48,705 nucleotides of DNA from Frateuria sp. Soil773 (GCF_001428405.1 NZ_LMSL01000039.1:378883-427587), one strand, 5' to 3'; counted from the stretch's first letter, positions 8,802 through 18,644 are shown. Notes: generated by a model not told the origin, from the sequence alone. Numbers and translations: made by a program.

Positions 8802-9317
8802 TCAGAATTCGGGATCCCAGTCCACCACCATGCGTCCGCCGGAAAGATCCACCGACCGCACGTAAGAACCCTGGACGAAGGGAACCAGCCGCTCGCGCTC
8901 GCCGTCCCTCACCACCACGACATCGTTGGCGCCGGTGGCGAACAGGTGACTGACCCGCCCCAGTGCCACGCCTTCCGTGGTGACGACCTCCAGACCCTCG
9001 AGGTCGACCCAGTAAAACTCGCCCTTGCCAGGCGGCGGCAGCAGCTCGCGGGCGACATGGATGTCCTGCCCCACCAGCGCCGCCGCCTTGTCCCGGTCGT
9101 CCACTCCGGGCAGGTAGCAGATCAGCCCCTTGCCCTGCGGACGCCCCTTGACCCCGGCGACCTCCGTTTCCGCGCCCGGCGCCGCAGCGAGCAGCCAGGG
9201 CTGGTAATCGAAGATGCGCGTGCGGGGCTCGGTCCAGGATTCGATCTTGAGCCAGCCCTGCACGCCGTACAGCCCGACGATGCGTCCGACCAGGACGCGC
9301 CGACCGGCTGCCGTCAC
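8802..9317 (-). CDS. rimM: Ribosome maturation factor RimM
   Basis: A 171-residue protein that assists 30S head assembly by binding S19. The N-terminal RimM barrel shows [21 protein letters not shown], and the PRC-barrel carries [13 protein letters not shown]. The frame stays open upstream into rpsP, but the conserved N-terminus begins just before [12 protein letters not shown]. The best start is therefore the GTG at 9317, only two bases beyond the rpsP stop. The close spacing suggests translational coupling with rpsP. Confidence 0.95.
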   Translation of the reverse strand: MTAAGRRVLVGRIVGLYGVQGWLKIESWTEPRTRIFDYQPWLLAAAPGAETEVAGVKGRPQGKGLICYLPGVDDRDKAAALVGQDIHVARELLPPPGKGEFYWVDLEGLEVVTTEGVALGRVSHLFATGANDVVVVRDGERERLVPFVQGSYVRSVDLSGGRMVVDWDPEF

Positions 9318-9319
9318 GT

Positions 9320-9574
9320 TCAGGCAGCCTGCTGCTTGCCGGCTTCCTTGAGCAGGGCCGCGACCTTGTCGGTCAACTGCGCGCCCTTGCCCACCCACTC
9401 CTGCACGCGGGCGACGTTCAGCTCAAGGCGCTTGTCCTTGCCCGAAGCCACCGGATTGTAATAACCGACGTTCTCGATGTTGCGGCCGTCGCGCTTGCTG
9501 CGCTGATCGGTCACGACGACATGGTAGAACGGACGGCCCTTGGCGCCGCCGCGCGAAAGACGAATCTTGACCAT
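9320..9574 (-). CDS. rpsP: 30S ribosomal protein S16
   Basis: An 84-residue S16 with the typical start [20 protein letters not shown] and the [13 protein letters not shown] motif. The ATG at 9574 is preceded by a GGAG Shine-Dalgarno. A much longer open frame continues upstream but is a shadow through ffh and the hydrolase gene. S16 is an early 30S assembly protein and is the first gene of the rpsP-rimM-trmD-rplS operon. Confidence 0.98.
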   Translation of the reverse strand: MVKIRLSRGGAKGRPFYHVVVTDQRSKRDGRNIENVGYYNPVASGKDKRLELNVARVQEWVGKGAQLTDKVAALLKEAGKQQAA

Positions 9575-9670
9575 AAGTAAAAGCTCCAGAGTTGCCGGAA
9601 TCGCCGGCCGCACGCACGAAGCCGTGCGCGGTAAACGCGGCATTTTAGTGAGGAAATCGGTAAAAGGGAA

Positions 9671-9793
9671 GAGCTTGGAGCAGGAGCGAGGGAAGATGAG
9701 TGAGAAGTGAGTGGGCTCCCCGCAAGCGCGGATACCGCCGGAGCCGGAAGCTTTCTCTCGCTTCTCGCTCCTCTCCTCTCGCTCCTCCAAGCC
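9671..9793. repeat. Purine-rich imperfect inverted repeat (GAGCGAG type)
   Basis: The left arm (about 9671-9714) is a run of GCTTGGAG, GGAGCGAG, GAGTGAGAAG-like units. The right arm (about 9753-9793) is their complement, ending CGCTCCTCCAAGC. The arms share the unit content but carry small insertions. The repeat fills the rpsP-ffh gap and reaches the last bases before the ffh stop at 9796. It may form a large hairpin in the ffh 3' end. Confidence 0.75.
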
Positions 9794-9795
9794 CC

Positions 9796-11175
9796 TCAGC
9801 GCATGGGCGGCAGTCCGCCCATCCCGCCCATGCCCTTCATGGCGCCGCGCATCTGGCGCAGCAGGCCCTTGCTGCCGCCCTTGGACAGCTTGGACATCAT
9901 CTTTTCCATCTGCATGTACTGCTTCAGCAGGCGGTTGACGTCGGCCGGCTGGGTGCCGGAGCCGCGCGCCACGCGGGCGCGACGCGAGCCGTTCAGCAGG
10001 TCGGGATGGCGGCGCTCCTTCTTGGTCATCGACTGGATGATCGCGACCATGCGCTTGATCTCGCCGTCGTTGACCTTCGACTTCACGCTGTCGGGCAGGC
10101 TGGACACGCCGGGCAGCTTGTCCATCAGGCCGGCCAGGCCGCCCATGTTGTTCATCTGCTCGAGCTGGTCCTTCATGTCGTTCAGGTCGAAGCGCTTGCC
10201 CTTCATCACCTTGGTGGCGAGCTTCTGCGCCTTTTCCTGGTCGACCTTGCGCTCGACCTCCTCGACCAGGCTCAGCACGTCGCCCATGCCCAGGATGCGC
10301 TGCGCCACGCGGTCCGGGTGGAACGGCTCCAGCGCGTCGGTCTTCTCGCCCGCGCCGAGGAACTTGATCGGCCGGCCGGTGACGTAGCGCACCGACAGCG
10401 CCGCGCCGCCGCGGGCGTCGCCGTCGGTCTTGGTCAGCACCACGCCGGTGAGCGGCAGCGCCTCGCTGAACGCCTTGGCGGTGACGGCGGCATCCTGGCC
10501 GGTCATCGAATCGACCACGAACAGCGTCTCGACCGGGGTGATCGCGGCGTGCAGCGCCTTGATCTCGGCCATCATCGCCTCGTCCACGTGCAGGCGGCCG
10601 GCGGTATCGACCAGCAGCACGTCGACCACCTCGCGCCTCGCCGCGGCGATCGCGTTCTTCGCGATGTCCACCGGGTTCTGGCCGGCCTCGGACGGGAAGA
10701 ACGCCACGCCGACCTGCCCGGCCAGCGTGCGCAACTGCTCGATGGCGGCCGGACGGTAGACGTCGCAGCTCACCACCATCACCTTCTTCTTTTTGCGCTC
10801 GGTGAGGAAGCGCGCCAGCTTGGCCACGGTGGTGGTCTTGCCGGCGCCCTGCAGGCCGGCCATCAGCACCACCGCCGGCGGCTGCTGGGCCAGGTTCAGC
10901 TCGGTGTTGGTGGTGCCCATCACCGTGGTCAGCTCGTCGCTGACCACCTTCACCAGCGCCTGGCCCGGCGACAGGCTCTTGAGCACCTCCTGCCCGACCG
11001 CGCGCACCTTCACCCGCTCGACCAGCGCCTGCACCACCGGCAGCGCCACGTCGGCCTCGAGCAGCGCGATGCGCACCTCGCGCAGCGATTCGCGGATGTT
11101 TTCCTCGGTCAGCCTGCCGCGGCCGCGCAGGCGGTTGACGGTGGCTGACAGGCGTTGGCTGAGCGACTCGAACAT
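9796..11175 (-). CDS. ffh: Signal recognition particle protein Ffh
   Basis: A 459-residue SRP54 GTPase. It has the N domain at about 1-90, a G domain with the P-loop [10 protein letters not shown] at 107-116, DTAGRLH and [10 protein letters not shown], and a methionine-rich M domain that binds 4.5S RNA and signal peptides. The M domain ends in a Met/Gly-rich tail ([14 protein letters not shown]). With 4.5S RNA and FtsY it targets inner-membrane proteins. The 4.5S RNA and ftsY genes are not in this window. Confidence 0.98.
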   Translation of the reverse strand: MFESLSQRLSATVNRLRGRGRLTEENIRESLREVRIALLEADVALPVVQALVERVKVRAVGQEVLKSLSPGQALVKVVSDELTTVMGTTNTELNLAQQPPAVVLMAGLQGAGKTTTVAKLARFLTERKKKKVMVVSCDVYRPAAIEQLRTLAGQVGVAFFPSEAGQNPVDIAKNAIAAARREVVDVLLVDTAGRLHVDEAMMAEIKALHAAITPVETLFVVDSMTGQDAAVTAKAFSEALPLTGVVLTKTDGDARGGAALSVRYVTGRPIKFLGAGEKTDALEPFHPDRVAQRILGMGDVLSLVEEVERKVDQEKAQKLATKVMKGKRFDLNDMKDQLEQMNNMGGLAGLMDKLPGVSSLPDSVKSKVNDGEIKRMVAIIQSMTKKERRHPDLLNGSRRARVARGSGTQPADVNRLLKQYMQMEKMMSKLSKGGSKGLLRQMRGAMKGMGGMGGLPPMR

Positions 11176-11226
11176 GATTGATCGGCTGGGGACGGGAAAT
11201 GCTCAATGATACCGAAGTTCGGCCGG

Positions 11227-12615
11227 CTATCGCGCGCGGGCGCCGCCGGGCCGCGGCCGCGCCGCCTTGACCCATGCGGCGATGTCCTCGATCACCTGCG
11301 GCTGGACGTGGCCCGGCGCGAGATAGTCGGCCACCGTCCCGGTCTTGCCGGCCGGCATGAACAGGTGGCTCAGGCCGGGATAGAGATGGAACGCCGTGTC
11401 CGCCCGGCCCTGCATGGCCTGCTTCCAGCGGCCGAAATCCAGTTCGGGCGATACCTGGAAATCGCCGCCTCCCTGCAGGAACAGCACGGGCAGCGCCGCG
11501 GCCCTGGCGTCGGCGACGGGATCGACGCGCGACCAGCTCAGCCAATAGGCATGCGACCCCTGGCCCATGAACGTGCCGGCCGGCGCCGGTTGCCCGGGCG
11601 CGATCCCCGCCAGCAGTTTCTCCTCGCCCTCGATGACGGCCTGCGACTTGCGCGCGACCTCGGGCGGCAGGTTGTGCTTCTGCGCCTGGTCGCGCCCCTG
11701 CTGCTTCAGCACCTCGAAGATCGGCCGCGCCGGCGCCGCCAGCAGCACCAGCCCCGCCGCCTGGCCGCTGCGCATGGCGATGCGCGGCGCCATCATGGCG
11801 CCCAGGCTGTGGCCGAGCACGAAGACGCGGCGCGGGTCGATCCCCTTCTGCGCCGACAGCAGGCGGAGCGCGGCCACCGCATCGTCGGTCACCTCGGCGT
11901 CGATCACGTACTCGCCCTTCCACGCCTTGTGGTCGAAGTTGCGCTTGTCGTAGCGCAGCGACGCCACGCCCTGCTTGGCCAGCCCTTCGGCAAGCTCGCG
12001 GAACGGCTGGTTCGGCCCGATGCTCTCGTCCCTGTCCTGCGCGCCGGAACCGGCCACCATCACCACGGCCGGAAAGGGGCCATGGCCGGGCGGCAAGGTC
12101 AGCGCGCCGTAGAGCGGGCCGGCCGGGGACGGCACGTCGAGCGGAGTCACCCGCACCCCATCGGCCTCGACGTGCGGCGCCTGCGGATGCGGAGAGGTCG
12201 CGTACTTCGCCATGGCGACCATGGCCGGGTCCATGAACCGCTGCGCCGACAATCGCCCCTGCCCGTCGCACCACATGACCAGGTCCTGCGTCAGGCGGGC
12301 GTACTGCATTTCCACCACGGCCACCGGCTTGCCGTCCAGGGAAGCCGTGCGCGGCGCGCCGTGCCTGCGATAAGCGCCCATCTGCTGCCCGGCCGCGCGC
12401 CACAACTGCTCCAGCCCGGCGGCTCCCGGCGCCTTGCCGCCGGGGGCGAAGCGGCCGGCCGCATTCGCATAGTCGGCGCGCGCCAGGGCATCCACCATGG
12501 CCCCGGCATTCGCCAGGCAGACTTCGGAACGGGCGTCCGCGGCCCTGGCCGGCATGATGCCGGCCAGCGCGAGGCCCATGGCGGCGGCAAGCGCGACGAC
12601 GGTCTTCCTGTTCAT
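11227..12615 (-). CDS. Exported alpha/beta hydrolase with N-terminal DUF3887-like domain
   Basis: A 462-residue secreted protein. The signal peptide is about 1-25 (hydrophobic core [15 protein letters not shown], then ARA|AD). Residues about 30-140 resemble the DUF3887 dimerisation domain that precedes many serine hydrolases. The hydrolase domain has the nucleophile elbow GHSLG with S270, an acid candidate in [13 protein letters not shown] and a histidine candidate in YPGLSHLFM. The substrate is unknown, and a peptidase or esterase is possible. It is the last gene of an operon with SdpI and ArsR genes; the gap to SdpI is only four bases. Confidence 0.82.
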   Translation of the reverse strand: MNRKTVVALAAAMGLALAGIMPARAADARSEVCLANAGAMVDALARADYANAAGRFAPGGKAPGAAGLEQLWRAAGQQMGAYRRHGAPRTASLDGKPVAVVEMQYARLTQDLVMWCDGQGRLSAQRFMDPAMVAMAKYATSPHPQAPHVEADGVRVTPLDVPSPAGPLYGALTLPPGHGPFPAVVMVAGSGAQDRDESIGPNQPFRELAEGLAKQGVASLRYDKRNFDHKAWKGEYVIDAEVTDDAVAALRLLSAQKGIDPRRVFVLGHSLGAMMAPRIAMRSGQAAGLVLLAAPARPIFEVLKQQGRDQAQKHNLPPEVARKSQAVIEGEEKLLAGIAPGQPAPAGTFMGQGSHAYWLSWSRVDPVADARAAALPVLFLQGGGDFQVSPELDFGRWKQAMQGRADTAFHLYPGLSHLFMPAGKTGTVADYLAPGHVQPQVIEDIAAWVKAARPRPGGARAR

Positions 12616-12619
12616 CGGA

Positions 12620-13282
12620 TCAGTCTCCCTTCGGATCGGTGTGGCGCCCTTCCAGGCGGCGATAGGCGAAGTACGAATACACGACGGGAACCAGGCAGGC
12701 GGCGGCCAGCAGCGCGACCGGGACGGCCTTGGGCGCCCCGGCCAGGGCCGCCGCCACGATCAGCAGCCCGGCCAGCACCGACACCCGTCCGCCCAGGCGG
12801 TGCGTGCGCTCCCACACCGCGTCGTTGGTCAGCGTCCACGGCGTGCGTATGCCGACGAAGAAATTGCGCCGCAGCTTGCCCATGTAGTTGCCGATCACCA
12901 TCAGCAGCACGCCGATCGACAGCATGCCGATGGTCAGCCGTGGCAAGGCGTAGCCCGCGCTGCCGAGCAGGATGGACAGGTCGATCACCAGGATCGCCCC
13001 CTGCACCGCGAGCATGATGATCCCGTAGCTGCGCGCGAACGGCCGTATCTCGAACCGGCGCGGCGAAAGGCGCGGCAACGCCTCGGTCAGCGCAGCGAGC
13101 GCCGCCAGCACGATCGCCGGCAGCGCGGCCGACCAGAAGCGCGGCGTCCATTGGGTGGGCTGTCCATGCAGGTCCCAGTGCGTGGGCACCTGCGCCGGCA
13201 ACTGCGGATAGACCCACAGGCCCACGGCGGCGGCGATCAGCACGAAGGCCGCCGATACGATGAGGTTGCGCGAGGAAGTCAT
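12620..13282 (-). CDS. SdpI family membrane protein
   Basis: A 220-residue protein with about six transmembrane segments. The N-terminal part (PQLPAQVPTHWDLHGQPTQW) is the DUF1648 domain, and the C-terminal half (GKLRRNFFVGIRTPWTLTNDAVWERTHRLGG) is the SdpI signature. SdpI of Bacillus gives immunity to the SdpC toxin and signals to its ArsR-type repressor SdpR by sequestering it at the membrane. The ATG overlaps the stop of the upstream ArsR gene by four bases. No SdpC-like toxin gene is visible nearby, so the function here is not necessarily immunity. Confidence 0.88.
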   Translation of the reverse strand: MTSSRNLIVSAAFVLIAAAVGLWVYPQLPAQVPTHWDLHGQPTQWTPRFWSAALPAIVLAALAALTEALPRLSPRRFEIRPFARSYGIIMLAVQGAILVIDLSILLGSAGYALPRLTIGMLSIGVLLMVIGNYMGKLRRNFFVGIRTPWTLTNDAVWERTHRLGGRVSVLAGLLIVAAALAGAPKAVPVALLAAACLVPVVYSYFAYRRLEGRHTDPKGD

Positions 13283-13566
13283 CCCTTGGCTCCGGTTTTG
13301 CCTTTGGCGGGGAAAAGGTCCAGCACCATGCGCGCGAAGTCCTCCACGACGGTGCTGTTGAGCGAGTAGACGATGAACTGGCCACGCCGCTCGGTGCGCA
13401 CCAGGTCGGCCTGCTTCAGCACGGCGAAGTGGTGCGACAGCGAGGCCGGCGTGATGTCGAACGCCTCGCCGATCTCCCCCGCGCTCATCGCGCCGCCCTG
13501 CAGCCGCTTGAGGATGGCGCGGCGGGTGGGGTCGGCGAGTGCCCGGAAGGCGGCTTGCTGTTTCAT
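13279..13566 (-). CDS. ArsR/SdpR family transcriptional repressor
   Basis: A 95-residue winged-helix repressor. MKQQAAFRALADPTRRAIL is the canonical opening, and the recognition helix region is ITPASLSHHFAVLKQADLV. No metal-binding cysteines are present, consistent with the SdpR group rather than metal sensors. The frame can be extended to a TTG at 13605, but that extension runs through the palindromic operator, so the ATG at 13566 is preferred. It is the first gene of the operon with SdpI and the hydrolase, and is probably autoregulated through the 13591-13612 palindrome. Confidence 0.9.
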   Translation of the reverse strand: MKQQAAFRALADPTRRAILKRLQGGAMSAGEIGEAFDITPASLSHHFAVLKQADLVRTERRGQFIVYSLNSTVVEDFARMVLDLFPAKGKTGAKG

Positions 13567-13590
13567 GGCTCGGCCTGGCGATTCGATGCC

Positions 13591-13612
13591 TAGATATTTA
13601 GACAAATATCTA
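13591..13612. promoter_or_regulatory. Palindromic operator of the ArsR/SdpR operon
   Basis: A perfect inverted repeat with TAGATATTT and AAATATCTA arms around AGAC, in an AT-rich island. It lies 25-46 bases upstream of the repressor ATG. AT-rich palindromes at this position are typical ArsR-family operators. It is also about 80 bases upstream of divergent ypjD. Confidence 0.8.
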
Positions 13613-13690
13613 AATAAGACCAGTGACGAACGTCATGCCTCGCCCTGGCCGCATTCACGCCCGCAGGCCGCTGTGCCAAACTTCCGGGCC

Positions 13691-14503
13691 ATGCTCCCCG
13701 CGCTATCGCTCCTCGCCATCGCCTGCTACCTGCTCGCCTCCGGCCTGCTGGCGCGGCCGCTGTTCGGCCGCGCGCTGCCGGCAACGCCTGCGCCGCTGCA
13801 GCGCACGGCGTTGTCCGTGGCCGTCGTCGCCGTGCTCGCCCATGCCGGCGTGCTGCTGGGCATGCACCGCGGTGCGCTGGACCTGCACTTCTTCGCGGCG
13901 CTGTCGCTGGTGGCCTGCGTGGTGTCCGCGCTGACCCTGCTGGTGAACCTGAGCCGCCCGGTCGCCGCGGTGGGTGTGATCGTGTTCCCGCTGACCGCGC
14001 TGCTGGTGGCGCTGGACGGCTTCGTCGCGCCGGCGACCGCGCCGCAGCCGATGGACTGGCAGATCAAGCTGCACGTCACCGTGGCCCTGGTCGCCTTCAG
14101 CGTGCTGTCGATCGCCGCGGTGCTGGCGATCGGGCTGGCGATCCAGGAACGTGCGCTGCGCCACCGCCGGTTCAGTCCGTGGATGCGCGCCCTGCCGCCG
14201 CTGACGTTGTCCGAAACCCTGCTGTTCCGCCTGATCGCCGCCGGCTTCGCGCTGCTGACCCTTACCCTGATCACCGGCGTGCTGTTCGTCGGCAACCTGT
14301 TCGGCCAGCACCTGGTGCACAAGACGGTGCTGTCGATCGTCGCCTGGCTGGTGTTCGGCACCCTGCTCTACGGCCGCTGGCGGCACGGCTGGCGCGGCCG
14401 CAGCGCGGTCAACCTCACCCTGATCGGCATGGCCGTGCTGGTGCTGGCGTTCTTCGGCTCGAAGTTCGTGCTGGAGCTGATCCTGCATCGCCCGATGACA
14501 TAA
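13691..14503 (+). CDS. ypjD: Cytochrome c assembly family inner-membrane protein (YpjD/CcsA-like)
   Basis: A 270-residue polytopic membrane protein with about eight hydrophobic helices. It has the CcsA/HemX-type layout, including KLHVTVALVAFSVLSIAAVLA and a late HLVHKTVLSIVAWLVFGTLLYGRW with histidines in helix ends. In many proteobacteria ypjD lies beside ffh, divergently transcribed, which is nearly the case here. The ATG at 13691 begins MLPALSLLAIACYLLASG; the open frame upstream overlaps the ArsR gene and is not coding. Its exact role is poorly defined. Confidence 0.85.
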   Translation: MLPALSLLAIACYLLASGLLARPLFGRALPATPAPLQRTALSVAVVAVLAHAGVLLGMHRGALDLHFFAALSLVACVVSALTLLVNLSRPVAAVGVIVFPLTALLVALDGFVAPATAPQPMDWQIKLHVTVALVAFSVLSIAAVLAIGLAIQERALRHRRFSPWMRALPPLTLSETLLFRLIAAGFALLTLTLITGVLFVGNLFGQHLVHKTVLSIVAWLVFGTLLYGRWRHGWRGRSAVNLTLIGMAVLVLAFFGSKFVLELILHRPMT

Positions 14504-14665
14504 CGCAGGGCCATCGCGGGCGGATTCTGGCCCGGCCCCACGCTTTGCCCGCGGCACGACGAGCATCGACTCGCCGCATCCATCCACCGCTTCGCCGCAG
14601 CCCGCCCGGGAGATCGGGCGGGTCTGCCTATAGTCGTTCCAGCCAGGACAAGGCAGGGGAACGGC

Positions 14666-15714
14666 ATGCGGGAAGATCGGGCAGCCACCGGACGGATACG
14701 CCGCATCGTCCGCCGGACCTTACTCGGCCTGGCGATGCTCGCCTTGATGCTGGCCGCAGCCGGCGCGCTCTACAACGCGCTGGCGCTGCGCCGGCTGCGC
14801 CAGGCCCATCCGCCGCCGGGAAGGATCCATGCGGTGGACGGGCATGCCATGCACCTGTACTGCACCGGCGCGGGCGCTCCCACCGTGGTGCTCGAATCCG
14901 GCGGGGCCGAGAGCTTCCTCGTCTGGGGCTAGCTGCAGCCGGGCCTGTCGCGAACCACGCGCGTGCGTTCCTACGACCGCGCCGGCCCGGGCTGGAGCGA
15001 GCCGGTGGAGGGAGCGTGCGACGGCGGCCACATCGCGGCGCAGTTGCACGCGCTGCTCGCAAAAGCCGGCATCGAAGGCCGCTGGTGCTGGTGGCCACTC
15101 GGCCGGCGGCCTGTACATCCGCGCCTATGCCGCCCGCTTTCCGGAGCAGGTCGCGGGGCTGGTGTTCGTCGATGCCACCACGCCGGAACGGCTGCCGGCA
15201 AGCGTCGCCGCGCTGGACCGCCACGGGGCGTTGCAGATGGCACTGTTCAAGGCAGCCATCGCGCTGGGCATCCCACGTTTCATGGGCGCCTGCTCCGACG
15301 CCGCCGCCGGGCTTCGACGCCGCCGCCGACCTCTGGCGCGCGGATGCCTGCAAGCCGGGCTACGTCACCGCCGTCAGCCGCGAACAGGACGGCAGGGCAC
15401 AGTCGCTGGTCGAGGCCAGCCGCGCCGGCGGCCTGGGCGACCTGCCGCTGCTGGTGTTCTCGCGCGATCCCGGGCAACCCCGTCCGCCCGCCCTGCCCAC
15501 CTCGGACTGGCAGCAGGCAAACGCCGCGCACGACGCCGCACAGGAAACGCTGGCGCACCTGTCCACCCGCGGCCGGCGGATCGTCGCCCGGGGCAGCGGG
15601 CACTACATCCACTTCGAGCGGCCGGAACTGCTGGTGAGCGAAATCGGCGCTTTCGTCGCAGCTATCCGGCGCGGAAGCGCCGAACCGGGACAAGGCAGCA
15701 CGGTGGCGGAGTGA
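14666..15714 (+). pseudogene. Alpha/beta hydrolase pseudogene with a nonsense codon and two frameshifts
   Basis: The coding sequence begins MREDRAATGRIRRIVRRT with an N-terminal membrane anchor (about 16-38), followed by the hydrolase opening VVLESGGAESFLVWG. An in-frame TAG at 14930-14932 replaces what is probably a Trp codon; the same frame continues with RSYDRAGPGWSEP. Near 15083-15100 the frame changes, and the nucleophile motif GHSAGGLYIRAYAARFPEQV appears in a second frame. Near 15297-15305 it changes again, and the rest (FDAAADLWRADACKPGYV to GSGHYIHFERPELL) is in a third frame and ends at 15714. Three independent lesions make this a dead gene unless the assembly is wrong. Confidence 0.87.
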
Positions 15715-15810
15715 CGCCCTCGTACACTAGGAGCAACAGGCCGACGCGCCACGGCCAGCCTCCTTCGCATGCGAGACGGCGGGCCGAAGCCCACCGGCGA
15801 CCGCGGCGCG

Positions 15811-17202
15811 TCAGGCATCCCGGCAGGCGTCGATGGCCTGGGACAGGCGCTCCACGCCGATCACCTCCATTTCGCCCACCTTGCCCTTCTTCGGCGCGTT
15901 GGCCTTGGGCACGATGGCGCGGCGGAAGCCATGCGTGGCCGCTTCCTTCAGGCGCTCCTCGCCGTTGGGCACCGGGCGGATCTCGCCGGAAAGGCCAACC
16001 TCGCCGAAGGCGATGGTCTTGTCCGGCAGCGGGCGGTCGCGCAGCGAGGAAAGCACCGCCAGCAGCACCGGCAGGTCGGCCGCGGTTTCCTGCACGCGGA
16101 TGCCGCCGACCACATTGACGAACACGTCCTGGTCGTAGGCCGCCACCCCGCCGTGCCGATGCAGCACGGCCAGCAGCATGGCGAGGCGGTTCTGCTCCAG
16201 GCCCAGCGCCACGCGCCGCGGGTTGCCCAGCGAGGACTGGTCCACCAGCGCCTGCACCTCCACCAGCAGCGGGCGGGTGCCTTCGCGGGTGACCATCACC
16301 GCGCTGCCCGGGGTCGGCCCGCTGTGCGCGGACAGGAAGATCGCCGACGGGTTGGGTACTTCGCGCAGGCCCTTCTCGCCCATCGCGAACACGCCCAGTT
16401 CGTTGACCGCGCCGAAGCGGTTCTTGAACGCGCGCAGCACGCGGAAGCGCGAGCCGGATTCGCCCTCGAAGTACAGCACCGCGTCCACCATGTGCTCGAG
16501 CACGCGCGGGCCGGCGATGCCGCCCTCCTTGGTGACGTGGCCGACCAGGAACACGCTGGTGCCGGTCTCCTTGGCGAAGCGGGTGAGCTTGGCGGCCGAC
16601 TCGCGCACCTGGCTCACCGCCCCCGGCGCCGCGGTGAGCAGCTCGGTCCAGATGGTCTGGATCGAGTCGATCACCAGCACGCGCGGGCGGGCCGCCACCG
16701 CCTGTTCGAGGATGCGCTCGATGCAGGTCTCGGCCAGCGCCTGCAACGGCTCCAGCGGCAGGCCCAGGCGCTGCGCGCGGGCGGCCACCTGCGACAGCGA
16801 CTCCTCGCCGGTGACGTAGACGCTCGCCAGGTGCGCGCCCAGCGCGCCCAGCATCTGCAGCAGCAGGGTCGACTTGCCGATGCCCGGGTCGCCGCCGATC
16901 AGCACCACCGAGCCCTGCACCAGGCCGCCGCCAAGCACGCGGTCCAGCTCGCCGATGCCGGTATGGGTGCGCGCCTCGCCGGTCAGCGCCACCGCCGTCA
17001 GCGGCGTCACCTTGGCCGCGCCGGCCGCATTGCCCGCATAGCTGGAACGCTGCGCGCCCACCGAGGATTTCGCGGCGGACGCCGGCGCCAGCACGATCTC
17101 GCTCAGCGTGTTCCAGGCGCCGCACTCCACGCACTGGCCCTGCCATTTCGAATGCTCGGCGCCGCAGTCGGTGCAGACGTAGGCGGTCTTGGCTTTGGCC
17201 AT
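15811..17202 (-). CDS. radA: DNA repair protein RadA
   Basis: A 463-residue RecA-like branch-migration ATPase involved in recombination. A zinc finger (C10, C13, C24, C27) opens the protein, followed by the Walker A GGDPGIGKST, the RadA-specific KNRFG motif and a C-terminal Lon-like domain (FVNVVGGIRVQETAADLPVLLA). Length and motifs are complete. It is convergent with the hydrolase pseudogene, and 88 bases separate it from alr downstream of its start. Confidence 0.97.
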   Translation of the reverse strand: MAKAKTAYVCTDCGAEHSKWQGQCVECGAWNTLSEIVLAPASAAKSSVGAQRSSYAGNAAGAAKVTPLTAVALTGEARTHTGIGELDRVLGGGLVQGSVVLIGGDPGIGKSTLLLQMLGALGAHLASVYVTGEESLSQVAARAQRLGLPLEPLQALAETCIERILEQAVAARPRVLVIDSIQTIWTELLTAAPGAVSQVRESAAKLTRFAKETGTSVFLVGHVTKEGGIAGPRVLEHMVDAVLYFEGESGSRFRVLRAFKNRFGAVNELGVFAMGEKGLREVPNPSAIFLSAHSGPTPGSAVMVTREGTRPLLVEVQALVDQSSLGNPRRVALGLEQNRLAMLLAVLHRHGGVAAYDQDVFVNVVGGIRVQETAADLPVLLAVLSSLRDRPLPDKTIAFGEVGLSGEIRPVPNGEERLKEAATHGFRRAIVPKANAPKKGKVGEMEVIGVERLSQAIDACRDA

Positions 17203-17290
17203 GCGGGGTTTCCGGCGAAGCGTGGAGATTGCCGGCGAGCTTAGCCTGCCGCCATCGCAAACCGCGAGACGCCGGCGCCGCGGACCGGCG

Positions 17291-18379
17291 TCAGTGTTCG
17301 TCTTCCACGAACAGCACCCGCCGCGTCATGCCGCAGGTAAGGTCGTAGCCGATGGTGCCCGCGCGCGCGGCGATCCGCTCGACCGGCAGTTCCGGCCCCC
17401 ACAGGGTGACGCGGTCGCCCACCTTCGCCTGCGGCGCCTCGCGCAGGTCGAGCGTGACCAGGTCCATCGAGACGCGGCCGACCAAGGGCACGCTGCGCCC
17501 GCCCACCAGCACCGGCGTGCCGGAGGCCGCGCTGCGCGGATAGCCGTCGCCGTAGCCGACCGCCGCGACGCCGACCGGCATGTCTTCCGGGCAGGTCCAG
17601 GTGCCGTTGTAGCCGATGCGCTCGCCCTTGCCGATGCGGTTGACCGCGATCAGCCGCGTGGACAGGGTCATCGCGGGACGGAAACCGAAATCCGCGCCAG
17701 TCTTGCCGTCCACCACCGACAGGCCGTAGAGCAGGCCCCCGCTGCGCACCCAGTCGCCGCGCGCCTCGGGCCAGCCCAGCACGGCGGCCGAATTGGACAG
17801 CGAGCGCGGCCCCGCCAGCCCTCGGGTGTGCTCGGCGAAGCGGGCGATCTGCGCCTGCGTCGCGTCGCCACCGAACACTTCCGACTCGGCGAAGTGGGTA
17901 AGCAGGCCGATCTCCGGGTCGATGCCGGGAAGCGCCGCGAGGCGCGCATGCACTTCGGCGACATGCTCGGGCGCGAAGCCGAGCCGGTGCATCCCGCTGT
18001 CCACCTTCAGCCATGCGCGCAGGCGGCCGCGCGACGCACTCGCCTCGGCCAGCCACGCCAGTTGTGCCTCGTGGTGGATCGCCGCGTCCAGCCGCAGCCG
18101 CTGCATCTCGGCGATGTCGCCGGGCTGGTCCGGGCCGGACAGCACCACGATGCGCTGGCGATGGCCCGCCGCGCGCAGGCGCAGGCCGTCGCCCAGCGCC
18201 GCCACCGCGAACGCGTCGGCCTCGTGGTCGAGCGCGCGCGCCACTCGCTCCAGTCCGTGCCCGTAGGCATCGGCCTTGACCACCGCCATCACCCTGGCCG
18301 GCGCGGCCAGCGACTTGATGCGGGCGAGGTTGTGGCGCAGGGCGCCGAGATGGATGGTGGCGACGGTGGTGCGGCTCAT
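17291..18379 (-). CDS. alr: Alanine racemase
   Basis: A 362-residue fold-type III PLP enzyme that supplies D-alanine for peptidoglycan. The PLP lysine is K35 in AVVKADAYGHG. The C-terminal domain carries the GERIGYNGTW segment with the second catalytic tyrosine and AVGYGDGYPRSA. The ATG at 18379 (MSRTTVATIHLGALRHN) gives the conserved N-terminus; the frame extends further upstream without similarity. A D-amino-acid dehydrogenase gene lies 13 kb away. Confidence 0.97.
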   Translation of the reverse strand: MSRTTVATIHLGALRHNLARIKSLAAPARVMAVVKADAYGHGLERVARALDHEADAFAVAALGDGLRLRAAGHRQRIVVLSGPDQPGDIAEMQRLRLDAAIHHEAQLAWLAEASASRGRLRAWLKVDSGMHRLGFAPEHVAEVHARLAALPGIDPEIGLLTHFAESEVFGGDATQAQIARFAEHTRGLAGPRSLSNSAAVLGWPEARGDWVRSGGLLYGLSVVDGKTGADFGFRPAMTLSTRLIAVNRIGKGERIGYNGTWTCPEDMPVGVAAVGYGDGYPRSAASGTPVLVGGRSVPLVGRVSMDLVTLDLREAPQAKVGDRVTLWGPELPVERIAARAGTIGYDLTCGMTRRVLFVEDEH

Positions 18380-18644
18380 GGCTGAAGATATCGCCGCGAT
18401 GCACGATCCCGGCAAGTGCGTCATTCGAGGAAGGACCGGACGGAAGCCGGCCGGCGAGGCGGCGGAAGCTTATCAGCCCGGCCCGCCACCGCCCATGCCG
18501 AAGCATGGCGCGCGCTTCGGGTTCCGCCATGGCCTTGCCAGGGAAATCCGCGGGCAACGCATGCGGCGGGGCCGACGCCGCGTGCGGTGCCGCCACCCCG
18601 CCGACGATCAGCGCGACGCCCGCCGGAGCGAATGCCCTGCCGCG
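18380..18644. other. Intergenic region between dnaB and alr
   Basis: About 265 GC-rich bases. I see no convincing gene, repeat or T-tailed terminator. It should contain the alr promoter. Confidence 0.4.

Noticed and set aside
9320-12403. 1027-codon minus-strand frame ending with rpsP
   Set aside because: Only its last 84 codons are real (rpsP). The rest lies out of frame through ffh and the hydrolase gene.
13567-13605. TTG-started extension of the ArsR protein
   Set aside because: It would translate the palindromic operator; the conserved ArsR sequence starts at the ATG at 13566.
15769-17244. 491-codon plus-strand frame over radA
   Set aside because: It is antisense to complete radA and has no recognisable domain; it is produced by high GC at third codon positions.
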